From contig NZ_CP151633.1 of assembly GCF_038397715.1 (NCBI RefSeq), positions 62,001 through 126,000 on the forward strand: 64,000 nucleotides of DNA, written 5' to 3'. Source of the DNA: Microbacterium sp. LWO14-1.2. GTDB taxonomy: Bacteria; Actinomycetota; Actinomycetes; Actinomycetales; Microbacteriaceae. The notes under the pieces are model-generated. The model was not told the DNA's origin. It did not search any database and worked only from the letters and a program-made list of their open reading frames with translations. The position numbers and the translations under genes were made by a program. Shown here in pieces: positions 24,114 to 35,136 of this stretch (position 1 is the first letter of the stretch; every line of letters starts with the position of its first letter).

Positions 24114-25298
24114 TCACGGTGCGACGCCGGCCGCCGCCGGCTTGAACCCCGCGCGGATGTTCTCGCAGCATCCCGGTCGGCAGACGTCGAAGCCGCCGGG
24201 GAGGGAGGTGACGTGCGGCCGCTGCTCGTTGGGGCGCCCTTCGAGACGCTCCTCGATGAGGTCGACGATCCCGGCGACGAACGACGGGGCCACGCCGGGC
24301 GTCGGCGTGCGGGTGAACGCGAGTCCCGCTTCTTCCGCCGCTTCGGCAGCCTCGGTGTCGAGGTCCCAGAGCACCTCCATGTGATCGCTCATGAAGCCCA
24401 CGGGCACGACGGCCACCGCCTTGCGTCCTCGCGACGACAGCTCGCCGATCACGTCGCACACATCGGGCTCGAGCCACGGCTGGGAGGCGGGGCCGGAGCG
24501 CGACTGGTAGACGAGCTCCCATGAGATGTCGGCCGCGGCCGGCACGGTGGCTCGCACCCGGTCCATGACCCAGGCGGCGACCGCGAGGTGCTGCGCGGCG
24601 TACGCGCCGCCCTCGCCCCAGTCGATGTCGCGAGCTCCGGAGCGCTGGGCATCCTCCGTGGGGATGCTGTGGGTCGAGAAGAGGATCTGGATGTCGGATG
24701 CCGCGATGCCCTGGCCGAGGAACGACTCGACGGCCTCGCGGACGCCCGTCTCGAACGACTCGACGAAGCCGGGGTGGTCGTAGAAGGGACGGATCTTGTC
24801 GATCGTGACGGTCTCGCCGAGGCCCGTCTCCTGCAGCACCCTGGCGAAGTCCTCGCGGTACTGACGGCAGCTCGAGAAGGAGCTGTACGCGCTCGTCGCG
24901 AATGCGAGGAGCGTCGTGTGGCCGGTGTCGGCCGCCTCGGTCACGACCTCTTCCAGATACGGGCTCCAGTTGCGGTTGCCCCAGTACACCGGCAGGTCGA
25001 TGCCCCGCCGCTTCAGCTCGCCCTCCAGGGCCTCCTTGAGGATGCGGTTCTGACCGTTGATCGGGCTCACGCCGCCGAAGTGGCGGTAGTGGTGCGCGAC
25101 CTCCTCGAGGCGCTCGTCGGGGATGCCGCGGCCCCGGGTGACGTTGCGCAGGAACGGGATGACGTCGTCCTGCCCCTCTGGTCCTCCGAAGCCCGCGAGC
25201 AGGATGCCGTCGTACGCGACCGGCGTGGTCACGAAGGGTGCTCCGCTCGCGGCGGCGGCTGAGGCAAAGGGGACGGTGTTCGGCTCGATCGCAGTCAC
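24114..25298 (-). CDS. hemH: ferrochelatase (coproporphyrin type)
   Basis: A 394-aa ferrochelatase that inserts Fe(II) into a porphyrin, coproporphyrin III in actinobacteria. Conserved segments are LLAGFGGPEGQDDVIPFLRN, HHYRHFGGVSPINGQNR, YWGNRNWSPYLEEVV, FSTHSIPTEDAQRSG and SYQSRSGPASQPWLEPDV-like with the active-site Glu. The C-terminus ends VCRPGCCENIRAGFKP, the Cys set that binds a [2Fe-2S] cluster in actinobacterial enzymes. The GTG at 25298 has GGAGGG directly ahead; a GTG at 25232 is an alternative. No other haem gene is in view. Confidence 0.93.
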   Translation of the reverse strand: MTAIEPNTVPFASAAAASGAPFVTTPVAYDGILLAGFGGPEGQDDVIPFLRNVTRGRGIPDERLEEVAHHYRHFGGVSPINGQNRILKEALEGELKRRGIDLPVYWGNRNWSPYLEEVVTEAADTGHTTLLAFATSAYSSFSSCRQYREDFARVLQETGLGETVTIDKIRPFYDHPGFVESFETGVREAVESFLGQGIAASDIQILFSTHSIPTEDAQRSGARDIDWGEGGAYAAQHLAVAAWVMDRVRATVPAAADISWELVYQSRSGPASQPWLEPDVCDVIGELSSRGRKAVAVVPVGFMSDHMEVLWDLDTEAAEAAEEAGLAFTRTPTPGVAPSFVAGIVDLIEERLEGRPNEQRPHVTSLPGGFDVCRPGCCENIRAGFKPAAAGVAP

Positions 25299-25422
25299 CC
25301 CTCCATCCTTTCACCTCCCGGACGTGAGACAGGCCGGGATGCTGGCGTAGGCTGTCATGGTTGCCGTGGGCGCCAACTGCGCCGGGTTGCGGTGACATCC
25401 CCTCACCCCTGGGAGTACAGCT

Positions 25423-27975
25423 GTGCCTGGAGAGAACCTCACCCGTATCGAAGCGCAGGAGCGCCGCGACGTCATCGATACCCAGTCGTACGAGGTGTCG
25501 CTCGACCTCACCAAGGGCGCCGAGGTCTTCGGTTCCCGCAGCGTCGTCCGCTTCACGGCGACCCCCGAGAGCTTCACGTTCATCGACCTGATCGCGCGCG
25601 AGGTGCGCGAGATCTCCCTCAACGGCGAGCAGCTCGACCCCGATGAGGTCTTCGCCGACTCGCGCATCGCGCTCTCCGGCCTGCAGGCCGAGAACGTCCT
25701 GGTGGTCGACGCCGACTGCCTGTACACGAACACCGGCGAGGGTCTGCACCGCTTCGTCGACCCGGTCGACGGCGAGGTCTACCTGTACTCGCAGTTCGAG
25801 GTCCCCGACTCCCGCCGCGTCTTCGCGGTGTTCGAGCAGCCCGACCTCAAGGCGACGTTCCAGTTCACGATCACGGCGCCCGCCGCGTGGAAGGTCGTCT
25901 CCAACTCCCCCACGCCCGAGCCGATCCTTCATGACGACAGCTCGATCGCCACGTGGGGCTTCGAGCCCACTCCGCGTATCTCCTCGTACATCACGGCCCT
26001 GATCGCCGGCCCCTACGAGGCGACCTTCTCGGAGCTGACGAGCGCATCGGGCCGCGTCATCCCGCTCGGCGTCTACGGACGGAAGAGCCTGTGGCAGCAC
26101 CTCGACGCCGACTACATCTTCGACAAGACCCGCGAGGGCTTCGCCTACTACGAGTCGAAGTTCGGCGTCCCGTACCCGTTCGCCAAGTACGACCAGCTCT
26201 TCGTCCCGGAGTTCAACGCCGGGGCCATGGAGAACGCGGGCGCCGTCACCTTCACCGAGACCTACGTCTTCCGCAGCAAGGTGACGGATGCCGTGAAGGA
26301 GCGCCGCGTCGTCACGATCCTGCACGAGCTCGCTCACATGTGGTTCGGCGACCTCGTCACCATGAAGTGGTGGAACGACCTCTGGCTCAACGAGTCGTTC
26401 GCCGAGTGGGCGTCGACCATCGCGACGGCCGAGGCCACCGAGTGGACCGAGGCATGGACGACCTTCAACGCCATGGAGAAGACCTGGGCGTACCGTCAGG
26501 ACCAGCTGCCGTCGACGCACCCGATCGTCGCCGAGATCAACGACCTCGAAGACGTGCAGGTCAACTTCGACGGCATCACCTATGCGAAGGGCGGATCCGT
26601 CCTCAAGCAGCTCGCGGCGTGGGTCGGTATCGAGCAGTTCTTCGCCGGTGTCTCGCAGTACTTCCAGAAGCACTCCTGGGGCAACACCGAGCTCAGCGAC
26701 CTGCTCACCGAGCTCGAGGCGACCAGCGGTCGCGAGCTGAGCACCTGGTCGAAGAAGTGGCTGGAGACCGCGGGCGTCAACACGCTCGAGCCGTTCATCG
26801 TCGAGGATTCCGACGGCACGATCTCGCGCTTCGCCGTGACGCAGACCGCGCCGGCGGACTACCCCACGATCCGCCCGCACCGGCTGGGCATCGGGTTCTA
26901 CTCGCTGCGGGACGACTCTCTCGTGCGCGTGCACTACGTCGAGGTCGACGTCGACGGCGACCGCACCGAGGTGCCCGAGCTGCAGGGACTCAAGCGTCCC
27001 GACCTCGTGCTCCTGAACGACAACGACCTCGCCTACGCGAAGATCCGCCTCGACGAGCGCTCGCTCGCCACCGCGATCGCGCACCTCGCCGACATCAGCG
27101 AGCCCCTCCCGCGCTCGCTGGTCTGGGGCGCGGCCTGGGACCAGACGCGGGATGCCGAGACGGCGGCGTCGGACTACATCGACCTCGTGCTCGGCAACAT
27201 CGGCCGCGAGACCGAGTCGACCACGGTGCGCACCACGCTCGCTCAGCTCCGCTCGGCCGCGACGCTGTACGTCGCCCCCGATCAGCGCGAGGCTGCCCGT
27301 CAGAAGGTCGCCGACGGGCTGTGGGCGCTCGCCGAGGGCGCGGAGTCGGGCAGCGACAGCCAGCTGCAGTTCGTGACCGCGTTCGCCGGCTCGCTCGTCA
27401 CCCCCGAGCACGCCGGCATCGTCGGCCGACTCCGCTCGGGCGAGGAGACGCTGCCCGGCCTCGAGATCGACGCCGACCTCAACTGGCAGCTGCTCGTGGG
27501 GCTCGCGACCATCGGAGCGACGGATGCCGCGGCGATCGACGCGGCACTGGCCGCCGACAACACGGCCAAGGGTGCGGAGTTCGCGGCGCAAGCGCGTGCA
27601 GCGCTTCCCGATGTCGCCTCGAAGCGCGCGGCCTGGGCCTCGCTGATCGAGCGCGACGACGCCCCCAACACCATCGTGCGCTCTGCCGCGCTCGGATTCG
27701 TGCACCCGGCCGGGGTCGACGCGCTCCGCGAGTTCGTCCAGCCCTACTTCGACATGCTCGTGCCGATCTGGGAGTCGCGGACGTATCAGATCGCGCAGTA
27801 CCTGGTCGTGGGGCTTTTCCCGACCGCGATCGCCGATGTCGCGCTCCGCGACGCGACCCGCGCCTGGCTGGCGGAGCACCAGGACGCCGCACCCGCCCTG
27901 CGCCGCCTCGTGATGGAGAACCTCGCCGACGTCGAGCGTGCACTCGCCGCGCAGTCGCGCGACGCCGACGACTGA
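25423..27975 (+). CDS. pepN: aminopeptidase N (M1 family)
   Basis: An 850-aa zinc aminopeptidase that removes N-terminal residues from peptides. The exopeptidase motif is GAMENAG (about 267-273). The zinc site is HELAH (His301, Glu302, His305) plus the Glu of WLNESFAEW 19 residues on, and a catalytic Tyr is in FDGITYAKGGSVLKQL. The C-terminal ERAP1-like helical domain covers about 520-850. No signal peptide, so cytosolic. GGGAG lies upstream of the GTG start; TAGGCT at 25348 may be the promoter. A long hairpin follows the stop. In M. tuberculosis pepN also lies next to rpiB and nei. Confidence 0.95.
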   Translation: MPGENLTRIEAQERRDVIDTQSYEVSLDLTKGAEVFGSRSVVRFTATPESFTFIDLIAREVREISLNGEQLDPDEVFADSRIALSGLQAENVLVVDADCLYTNTGEGLHRFVDPVDGEVYLYSQFEVPDSRRVFAVFEQPDLKATFQFTITAPAAWKVVSNSPTPEPILHDDSSIATWGFEPTPRISSYITALIAGPYEATFSELTSASGRVIPLGVYGRKSLWQHLDADYIFDKTREGFAYYESKFGVPYPFAKYDQLFVPEFNAGAMENAGAVTFTETYVFRSKVTDAVKERRVVTILHELAHMWFGDLVTMKWWNDLWLNESFAEWASTIATAEATEWTEAWTTFNAMEKTWAYRQDQLPSTHPIVAEINDLEDVQVNFDGITYAKGGSVLKQLAAWVGIEQFFAGVSQYFQKHSWGNTELSDLLTELEATSGRELSTWSKKWLETAGVNTLEPFIVEDSDGTISRFAVTQTAPADYPTIRPHRLGIGFYSLRDDSLVRVHYVEVDVDGDRTEVPELQGLKRPDLVLLNDNDLAYAKIRLDERSLATAIAHLADISEPLPRSLVWGAAWDQTRDAETAASDYIDLVLGNIGRETESTTVRTTLAQLRSAATLYVAPDQREAARQKVADGLWALAEGAESGSDSQLQFVTAFAGSLVTPEHAGIVGRLRSGEETLPGLEIDADLNWQLLVGLATIGATDAAAIDAALAADNTAKGAEFAAQARAALPDVASKRAAWASLIERDDAPNTIVRSAALGFVHPAGVDALREFVQPYFDMLVPIWESRTYQIAQYLVVGLFPTAIADVALRDATRAWLAEHQDAAPALRRLVMENLADVERALAAQSRDADD

Positions 27976-27988
27976 CGTTCAGCGGATC

Positions 27989-28030
27989 GAAGGCCTCAGC
28001 GCGGTGCGTCCAGCCCGCGCTGAGGCCTTC
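27989..28030 (+). terminator. long hairpin after pepN
   Basis: A 16-bp perfect stem (GAAGGCCTCAGCGCGG at 27989-28004 with its complement at 28015-28030) and a 10-nt loop, 14 bp past the pepN stop. The -10 of the next gene starts only 5 bp after it. Confidence 0.8.
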
Positions 28031-28034
28031 TCGC

Positions 28035-28040
28035 TACCCT
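28035..28040 (+). promoter_or_regulatory. -10 element of the mscS-globin operon
   Basis: TACCCT ends 7 nt before the ATG at 28048, immediately after the pepN terminator. This gives a leaderless start for the three-gene operon. Confidence 0.55.
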
Positions 28041-28047
28041 GGAAGGG

Positions 28048-29127
28048 ATGATTCCCCTGCCTTCCGAAGTCACTCCCCCGCCCGAAGAAGTCGTTCCCTC
28101 GGCTGAGTGGACCGAGTTCGTGCGCGTGCTCGGCGAGATCGGCATGAAAGCCCTGAACGTCGCGATCATCATCGTCGCCTGCGTCCTGATCGCCCTCGTG
28201 CTGCGCGTGGTCATCCGTCGCGTCGTGCACCGCATCGTCGACACGGCAAAGAACAAGGCCGCCGTCGACGACACGCAAGCACTGGAGAGGTCGCCGCTCG
28301 CCGACATGCGACTCGTGCAGCGCACGCGCACCCTCGGCACGATCCTGCAGAACATCGTCAACGTCATGCTCGTCGTGATCGCCGTCGTCCTCGTGGTCAA
28401 TGCGCTGGACACCAGCCTGCTCGGCTCCCTCACGCTGCTCACCGCCGCGGTCGGCGCCGGTCTCGGCTTCGGCGCGCAGAACATCGTCAAAGACGTCCTG
28501 AACGGCATGTTCATCGTCGCCGAGGACCAGATCGGCATCGGCGACGTCGTGGACCTCGGCCTGGCGTCGGGCGTGGTGGAGTATGTGAGCGTGCGCATCA
28601 CGCAGGTGCGCGACGTCAACGGCACTCTCTGGTACGTCCGCAACGGCGAGGTCACCCGGATCGGCAACATGTCGCAGGGATGGGCACGAGCGATCATCGA
28701 CATCGGCGTGCCCCTGGACGCCGATCTGGATCGGGTCGAGCAGGTCATGCTGGAGACCGCGCAGGGACTCGCCAAGGATCCGAAATGGCGGACGCGCATC
28801 ATCGAGAAGCCGGAGCTGTGGGGTCTCGAGTCGATCGGCGGAGAGGCGCTCGTCGTGCGGATCGTCATCAAGGCGCGTGCGAACGCGAAGGACGACGTGG
28901 CGCAGGAGCTGCGCAAGCGTCTCCGCACCGCGCTGCGGGAGAACGAGATCGACCTGCCGAGCATGGCGACCGTCGTCCCGACCGGTCTGGACGGCGCCCG
29001 CCGCGTGCGGGGTGCGAACCCGCCGAAGACGCGGCCCAACGCGGTCACGGGAGTGCCCGTCATCCCCGACCGCGGGATCTGGCGACGCAAGAAGCAGCAG
29101 AACGACGACGGGAGCACCCAGAAGTGA
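28048..29127 (+). CDS. MscS-family mechanosensitive channel
   Basis: A 359-aa small-conductance mechanosensitive channel of the MscS family, which opens under membrane tension to release solutes. TM1 lies at about 32-55 ([22 protein letters not shown]), TM2 at about 100-120 ([23 protein letters not shown]) and the pore-lining TM3 at about 125-150 ([33 protein letters not shown]). The cytoplasmic beta domain follows ([36 protein letters not shown]). The C-terminal 60 residues are basic and low-complexity. Its stop overlaps the globin start (GTGA), so it is coupled with the globin. Confidence 0.92.
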   Translation: MIPLPSEVTPPPEEVVPSAEWTEFVRVLGEIGMKALNVAIIIVACVLIALVLRVVIRRVVHRIVDTAKNKAAVDDTQALERSPLADMRLVQRTRTLGTILQNIVNVMLVVIAVVLVVNALDTSLLGSLTLLTAAVGAGLGFGAQNIVKDVLNGMFIVAEDQIGIGDVVDLGLASGVVEYVSVRITQVRDVNGTLWYVRNGEVTRIGNMSQGWARAIIDIGVPLDADLDRVEQVMLETAQGLAKDPKWRTRIIEKPELWGLESIGGEALVVRIVIKARANAKDDVAQELRKRLRTALRENEIDLPSMATVVPTGLDGARRVRGANPPKTRPNAVTGVPVIPDRGIWRRKKQQNDDGSTQK

Positions 29128-29573
29128 CCTTCTACGACGAGGTCGGCGGACGTGAGACGTTCGCGAAGATCGTGTCGGTCTTCTACCGCGAGGTCGCGCT
29201 CGACCCCGTGCTGAAGGCGATGTATCCGGAGGAGGACCTGGGCCCGGCCGAGGAGCGTCTCCTGCTGTTCCTCGAGCAGTACTGGGGTGGTCCGACGACC
29301 TATGGCGAGACACGCGGTCACCCGCGGCTGCGGATGAGACACATGCCCTTCCGGGTCAATCCGGACGCCCGTGATCGTTGGCTGCAGCATATGCGGACGG
29401 CCGTGGACGAGGCGCAGTTGTCGCCTCTGCACGAATCGACGCTCTGGGACTACCTGGAGCGCGCCGCATATGCCATGGTGAACACGTTCGAGCCCTCCGG
29501 TATCGGCACGTCAGCCGACGGCCGTCCGACGCTCGAGACCCGATCGCGTCAGGAATCAACGGAGAGCACATGA
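29124..29573 (+). CDS. glbO: truncated haemoglobin (group II, GlbO-like)
   Basis: A 149-aa truncated globin. It begins [34 protein letters not shown] and carries the group-II segment [42 protein letters not shown], with the proximal His in the latter part and the Tyr/Trp distal set (WGG). The trailing 25 residues are disordered. GTG start overlapping mscS, ATGA overlap with the dehydrogenase. GlbO proteins bind oxygen and are linked to respiration and redox stress; pepN and glbO are also near each other in M. tuberculosis, from memory. Confidence 0.92.
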   Translation: MTFYDEVGGRETFAKIVSVFYREVALDPVLKAMYPEEDLGPAEERLLLFLEQYWGGPTTYGETRGHPRLRMRHMPFRVNPDARDRWLQHMRTAVDEAQLSPLHESTLWDYLERAAYAMVNTFEPSGIGTSADGRPTLETRSRQESTEST

Positions 29574-31228
29574 CGACGAAGACCCTGTCCGCAGATGTCC
29601 TGGTGATCGGATGGGGACTCGCCGGTCTCGTCGCAGCGAGTGAAGCGCTGGATGCCGGCAAGCGCGTCGTCATCGTCGACCAGGAGCCGCGCACGAACCT
29701 CGGTGGGCAGGCGTGGTGGTCGTTCGGGGGCCTCTTCTTCGTCGACTCTCCCGAGCAGCGGCGCATGGGCATCCGCGACTCCCTCACCCTCGCGACGCAG
29801 GACTGGTTCGGCACCGCCGGCTTCGACCGGCCGGAGGACGAATGGCCGCGTCGGTGGGCGGAGGCGTACCTGCAGTTCGCGGCGGGTGAGAAGCGCGCGT
29901 GGCTGCGCGAGCGGGGTGTCGGCTTCTTCCCGGTCGTGGGCTGGGCGGAACGCGGCGGGTACGGCGCACTCGGCCCTGGCAACTCCGTGCCGCGGTTCCA
30001 CATCACGTGGGGTACGGGCCCGGGCATCGTCGCGCCGTTCGCCGCGGCCGTCGAGCAGGGCGAACGCGACGGCCACCTCACCGTCCTCCCCCGCCATCGG
30101 GTGACCGAGCTCGCGACGACCGATGGAGCGGTGACCGGCGCACGCGGCAGCATCCTGTCGTCCAGCGCCGCGGAGCGCGGCGTCCCGTCCTCACGCGACG
30201 TCATCGGCGACTTCGACATCACGGCTGCCGCCACCATCGTCAGCTCGGGCGGGATCGGCGGGAACCACGACCTCGTGCGCGCGGCATGGCCGTCACGACT
30301 CGGAACCCCGCCGGAGCACATGCTCACCGGCGTACCCGCGTACGTGGACGGATCGATGCAGCAGGTCAGCGCCGCTGCCGGCGCGCGGCTCATCAACGGC
30401 GATCGCATGTGGCACTACGTCGAGGGCATCACGAACTGGGACCCGGTGTGGCCGTCGCACGGCATCCGGATCCTTCCCGGTCCGTCGTCCCTCTGGGTGG
30501 ACGCCACGGGCACCCGGCTGCCCGGGCCGCTCTACCCCGGCTTCGACACGCTCGGCACGCTCGCTCACCTGCGTCGGACCGGACACGACCACTCCTGGTT
30601 CATCACGTCGCGCCAGATCGTGGAGAAGGAGTTCGCACTGTCGGGGAGCGAGCAGAACCCCGACCTCACCGGCAAGGACGTCGGATTGCTCCTGCGATCA
30701 CGGTTGGCGAAGGGACCGACCGGCCCCGTGCAGGCGTTCCTCGACGAGGGCGAGGACTTCATCGTCGAGAACGACCTGGACTCGCTGCTCGAGCAGATGC
30801 AGCAGCATCCCGGCGGCGACCTGCTCGACATCGGTCACGTCCGTCGCGAGGTCGTCGCCCGTGACCGCGAGATGGAGAACGACTTCACGAAGGATGCGCA
30901 GATCGGGATGCTGCGCTCGATGCGCGGCTATCGGGGCGATCGCCTCATCCGCACGGCAGCGCCCCATCGCCTCCAGGATCCGGCGGCGGGACCGATGATC
31001 GCGGTGAAGCTCCACGTCCTCACCCGCAAGTCGCTGGGAGGGATCACCACCGACCTCGACGGTCGAGCCCTCGACGCGGACGGCGCGCCGATCCCCGGGC
31101 TGTACGCCGCGGGCGAGGCCAGCGGATTCGGCGGCGGCGGCGTGCACGGTTACCGGGCGCTCGAGGGGACGTTCCTCGGCGGGTGCCTGTTCTCGGGACG
31201 TCAGGCGGGGAGGGCGTCGTCGCGCTGA
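29570..31228 (+). CDS. FAD-dependent dehydrogenase (KstD/fumarate reductase-like)
   Basis: A 552-aa flavoprotein of the FAD-binding-2 family, annotated in relatives as FAD-binding dehydrogenase. The N-terminal Rossmann GxGxxG-like segment is [16 protein letters not shown] (about 11-26) with the ribose-binding IVDQEP. There is a W-W-S-F-GG-L-F segment, and the C-terminal FAD signature is [35 protein letters not shown]. The fold covers 3-ketosteroid dehydrogenases and succinate/fumarate oxidoreductases; the substrate here is unknown. The true start, the ATG at 29570, overlaps the globin stop by four bases, so the oxygen-binding protein and this oxidoreductase are co-translated. Confidence 0.9.
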   Translation: MTTKTLSADVLVIGWGLAGLVAASEALDAGKRVVIVDQEPRTNLGGQAWWSFGGLFFVDSPEQRRMGIRDSLTLATQDWFGTAGFDRPEDEWPRRWAEAYLQFAAGEKRAWLRERGVGFFPVVGWAERGGYGALGPGNSVPRFHITWGTGPGIVAPFAAAVEQGERDGHLTVLPRHRVTELATTDGAVTGARGSILSSSAAERGVPSSRDVIGDFDITAAATIVSSGGIGGNHDLVRAAWPSRLGTPPEHMLTGVPAYVDGSMQQVSAAAGARLINGDRMWHYVEGITNWDPVWPSHGIRILPGPSSLWVDATGTRLPGPLYPGFDTLGTLAHLRRTGHDHSWFITSRQIVEKEFALSGSEQNPDLTGKDVGLLLRSRLAKGPTGPVQAFLDEGEDFIVENDLDSLLEQMQQHPGGDLLDIGHVRREVVARDREMENDFTKDAQIGMLRSMRGYRGDRLIRTAAPHRLQDPAAGPMIAVKLHVLTRKSLGGITTDLDGRALDADGAPIPGLYAAGEASGFGGGGVHGYRALEGTFLGGCLFSGRQAGRASSR

Positions 31229-31250
31229 GGATGGCCGTCGCCGGGCGGGC

Positions 31251-31280
31251 CGTCCAGCGGGGCGCCGTCCAGCGGGGCGC
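31251..31280. repeat. 15-bp direct repeat, two copies
   Basis: CGTCCAGCGGGGCGC occurs twice head-to-tail in the 63-bp gap between two convergent genes. Probably replication slippage; no gene or terminator is visible in the gap. Confidence 0.6.
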
Positions 31281-31291
31281 CTTCCGACGGG

Positions 31292-31957
31292 TCAGTCGCC
31301 GGAGCCGGTCCCGCGCACCGCGGTGAGCCCGATCGCGGCGGGGCCGCGAGTCAGCACGTGCCCCCGGCGGAAGGCCAGTCGCGTCCAGCGACCGGACCGC
31401 ATGACAGCGACGTCCTCCTCGCCGGAGATGAAGCCGAAGGCATCGGCGGCGAAGGCCACGCCCCTCGGAAGCCCGAGCAGGTCGTCTTCCGGCTCGCCCC
31501 AGATCGCGGCGCGCAGAGCGCGGACGGCCTCCTCGCCCGCACCGTCGGTCGCACCTCGGGCGACGGCGCTGATCCCCCACTGCGCTCGTTGCGCGACGGT
31601 GGATGCCGCGATGCTCCCGATCCGCTCCCAGTCGGCGCGGGGCGGAGCGATGCCAGCCCATGCCGGGGAGAGTCCGGTCTCGGGAAGGTCGAGCATCCGC
31701 TCGTCGTCGGTCGCGGTGAGCGAGGCCACCACGATGTCGCAGACCAGCTCGGGGTCGGCGTGGACGACGCGCATTCCGAGCACGGTCGGGGTGTGGTCGA
31801 AGAGCCCCTGCGGGGCGAGAGCAGCCGCGGTCAGGGCGAGGACTCCGCCGTTCGCCTGCAGTCGGACGCCCTCATCGGAGATGCGGCCGGCCCGCCCGAC
31901 GAACGTCAGGACGTCCTTGGCTGTGGGGGCATCGGCGAGGACGAGCTGCGAGGACAC
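31292..31957 (-). CDS. conserved hypothetical protein, actinobacterial
   Basis: A 221-aa protein I do not recognise. It starts VSSQLVLADAPTAKDVLTFVGRAGRISDEGVRLQANGGVLALTAAALAPQGLFD, has no signal peptide or membrane helix, and has an acidic middle (ATDDERMLDLPETG) and a basic C-terminus (SGRWTRLAFRRGHVLTRGP). Its composition is that of a soluble alpha/beta protein. The GTG start lies 7 nt after the minus-strand half (TAGTTT) of a symmetric promoter at 31964-31970, shared with the divergent tesB gene. Codon use matches the neighbours, so it is a real gene; the function is unknown. Confidence 0.8.
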   Translation of the reverse strand: MSSQLVLADAPTAKDVLTFVGRAGRISDEGVRLQANGGVLALTAAALAPQGLFDHTPTVLGMRVVHADPELVCDIVVASLTATDDERMLDLPETGLSPAWAGIAPPRADWERIGSIAASTVAQRAQWGISAVARGATDGAGEEAVRALRAAIWGEPEDDLLGLPRGVAFAADAFGFISGEEDVAVMRSGRWTRLAFRRGHVLTRGPAAIGLTAVRGTGSGD

Positions 31958-31963
31958 ACCCTC

Positions 31964-31970
31964 TAAACTA
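31964..31970. promoter_or_regulatory. shared bidirectional -10 element
   Basis: The 7-mer TAAACTA reads TAAACT on the plus strand and TAGTTT on the minus strand, so a single element supplies a -10 for both divergent genes. The minus-strand gene starts 7 nt after it (leaderless); tesB lies 41 nt on, with its own ribosome binding site. Confidence 0.6.
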
Positions 31971-32010
31971 TCAAGGCCAGCGGACGCCCCGGCCGCTGCG
32001 GAGGGATGTC

Positions 32011-32898
32011 ATGACCGCTGATTCGCACGCGATCCGCACTGTCGAGCAGCTCCTGGAGGTGCTCGATCTCGATGACACCCGGGCTCGCACCACGGAGGAC
32101 ATCTTCACGGGTCGTTCGCACCCGATGCCCTCGGGACGGATCTACGGCGGACAGGTGCTTGCGCAGAGTCTGCTCGCTGCGGAACGCACTCTGCCCGAGG
32201 ACCGGGCGGCGCACTCGATGCACGGCTACTTCCTGCGCCCGGGTGACGCGAGCCAGGGCCTCACGATCGCAGTAGACCGCATTCATGACGGTCGATCCTT
32301 CTCGACGCGGCGTTCGCAGGCGTACCAGAACGGCGTGCCGATCTTCTCGATGATCGCGTCCTTCCAGGACGAGGGGCCCGGTGTGGAGCATTCGGCTCCC
32401 ATGCCGTCCGACGTGCCGGATCCCGAGAGCCTCCTCCCCGACGAGGAGCGGGTCGACGGGCTGCCCGCGGGCACGTCTCGGATGCTGAGCGACCGTGCGG
32501 CCGACGTGCGTCACGTCGAGGGCCCGCTGTTCCTGCCCGGTGACGACTCGCAGGTGTCCGAGCAGGGCGTGTGGATGAGGATGCGGGCACCTCTGCCCGA
32601 CGACCCCCGCATCCATCGGGCAGCCCTCGCGTATCTGAGCGACATGACGATCCAGGAGTCGATCCTGCGCGCGCATGGCCTGTACTGGGCCCTTCCCGGC
32701 CTCAAGGTCGCCAGCCTCGACCACGCGATGTGGTGGCATCGACCCGCGCGCGTGGACGAGTGGCTCCTGTACGTGCAGGAGTCTCCCAACGCCCGCGGTG
32801 GTCGTGGGCTCGCGCAGGGCCGGATCTTCACCCGCGACGGCGAGCTGGTGGCCTCGGTCGCTCAGGAGATCATGGTGCGGGTGCCCGAGCAGGCGTGA
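32011..32898 (+). CDS. tesB: acyl-CoA thioesterase II
   Basis: A 295-aa double hot-dog thioesterase that hydrolyses acyl-CoA to free acid and CoA. The first domain holds RIYGGQVLAQSLLAAERTLPEDRAAHSMHGYFLRPGDASQ, and SFSTRRSQAYQNGVPIFSMIASFQ supplies the second catalytic strand. The C-terminal domain ends WWHRPARVDEWLLYVQESPNARGGRGLAQGRIFTRDGELVASVAQEIMVR. Full length for TesB. GGAGGG precedes the ATG. Convergent with a second thioesterase, which adds to the acyl-CoA theme of the window. Confidence 0.93.
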   Translation: MTADSHAIRTVEQLLEVLDLDDTRARTTEDIFTGRSHPMPSGRIYGGQVLAQSLLAAERTLPEDRAAHSMHGYFLRPGDASQGLTIAVDRIHDGRSFSTRRSQAYQNGVPIFSMIASFQDEGPGVEHSAPMPSDVPDPESLLPDEERVDGLPAGTSRMLSDRAADVRHVEGPLFLPGDDSQVSEQGVWMRMRAPLPDDPRIHRAALAYLSDMTIQESILRAHGLYWALPGLKVASLDHAMWWHRPARVDEWLLYVQESPNARGGRGLAQGRIFTRDGELVASVAQEIMVRVPEQA

Positions 32899-32940
32899 GA
32901 CAGCCACGACCGCGTGTCGGTCGGCGACGTCGCAGACCGC

Positions 32941-33429
32941 TCAGCGGTGCGCGTACTCGATGGACGGGCCGACGAACGGCTCCCAGGCGTCGCGCATCTC
33001 CTGCGTGAGACGGGTGGGTCGTCCGCTGCCGGCGTCGACGAGCACGATGACCGCGGTCGATCGCGCGTAGATCGTGCGCGGCTCCGCGGCGGGGTCGTTG
33101 TGGACCTCGTAGCAGACCTCGACGCTGGACCCGCCGAGCTTGCCGAACCACATCTGCACCTCGAGCGGACGCCGCTGGTAAGGCACCGGAGCGAGGTATT
33201 CGATCTCCTGCCGCGCGATGAGCGTGAGCACGCCCTCGTCGATGCCGGAGTCGAGCACCGCCGTCGAGGGCGCCTGCTCCCCTGGGCCCGCCCGCCAGAA
33301 GGCTCGCACACGTGCTTCCTCGAGCAGCTTGAGCATCGAGGTGTTGTTGACGTGATTGAACGCATCCAGATCCCCCCAGCGGAGGTGGATCGGGATGTGC
33401 AGGCGGGGCCCGGGTGCGTGCTCGGTCAT
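32941..33429 (-). CDS. single hot-dog (4HBT-like) thioesterase
   Basis: About 162 aa, one hot-dog domain. HLRWGDLDAFNHVNNTSMLKLLEEARVRAFW is the 4-hydroxybenzoyl-CoA-thioesterase signature with the catalytic Asp. The N-terminus is set at the ATG at 33429 (MTEHAPGPRL), four bases past the ettA stop, with no ribosome binding site, so translation is probably coupled to ettA. An upstream frame to 33483 lies inside ettA and adds no homology. The acyl substrate is unknown. Confidence 0.88.
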   Translation of the reverse strand: MTEHAPGPRLHIPIHLRWGDLDAFNHVNNTSMLKLLEEARVRAFWRAGPGEQAPSTAVLDSGIDEGVLTLIARQEIEYLAPVPYQRRPLEVQMWFGKLGGSSVEVCYEVHNDPAAEPRTIYARSTAVIVLVDAGSGRPTRLTQEMRDAWEPFVGPSIEYAHR

Positions 33430-33433
33430 CGCG

Positions 33434-35113
<1,680 letters not shown>

Positions 35114-35136
35114 CGAAAACCGCTCCTTCTGTTGGC

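Noticed and set aside
24088..27879. A 1263-codon open frame on the minus strand opposite pepN
   Set aside because: It is the mirror frame of pepN with no family motif over most of its length; only the 3' part coincides with the ferrochelatase. High GC makes long antisense frames.
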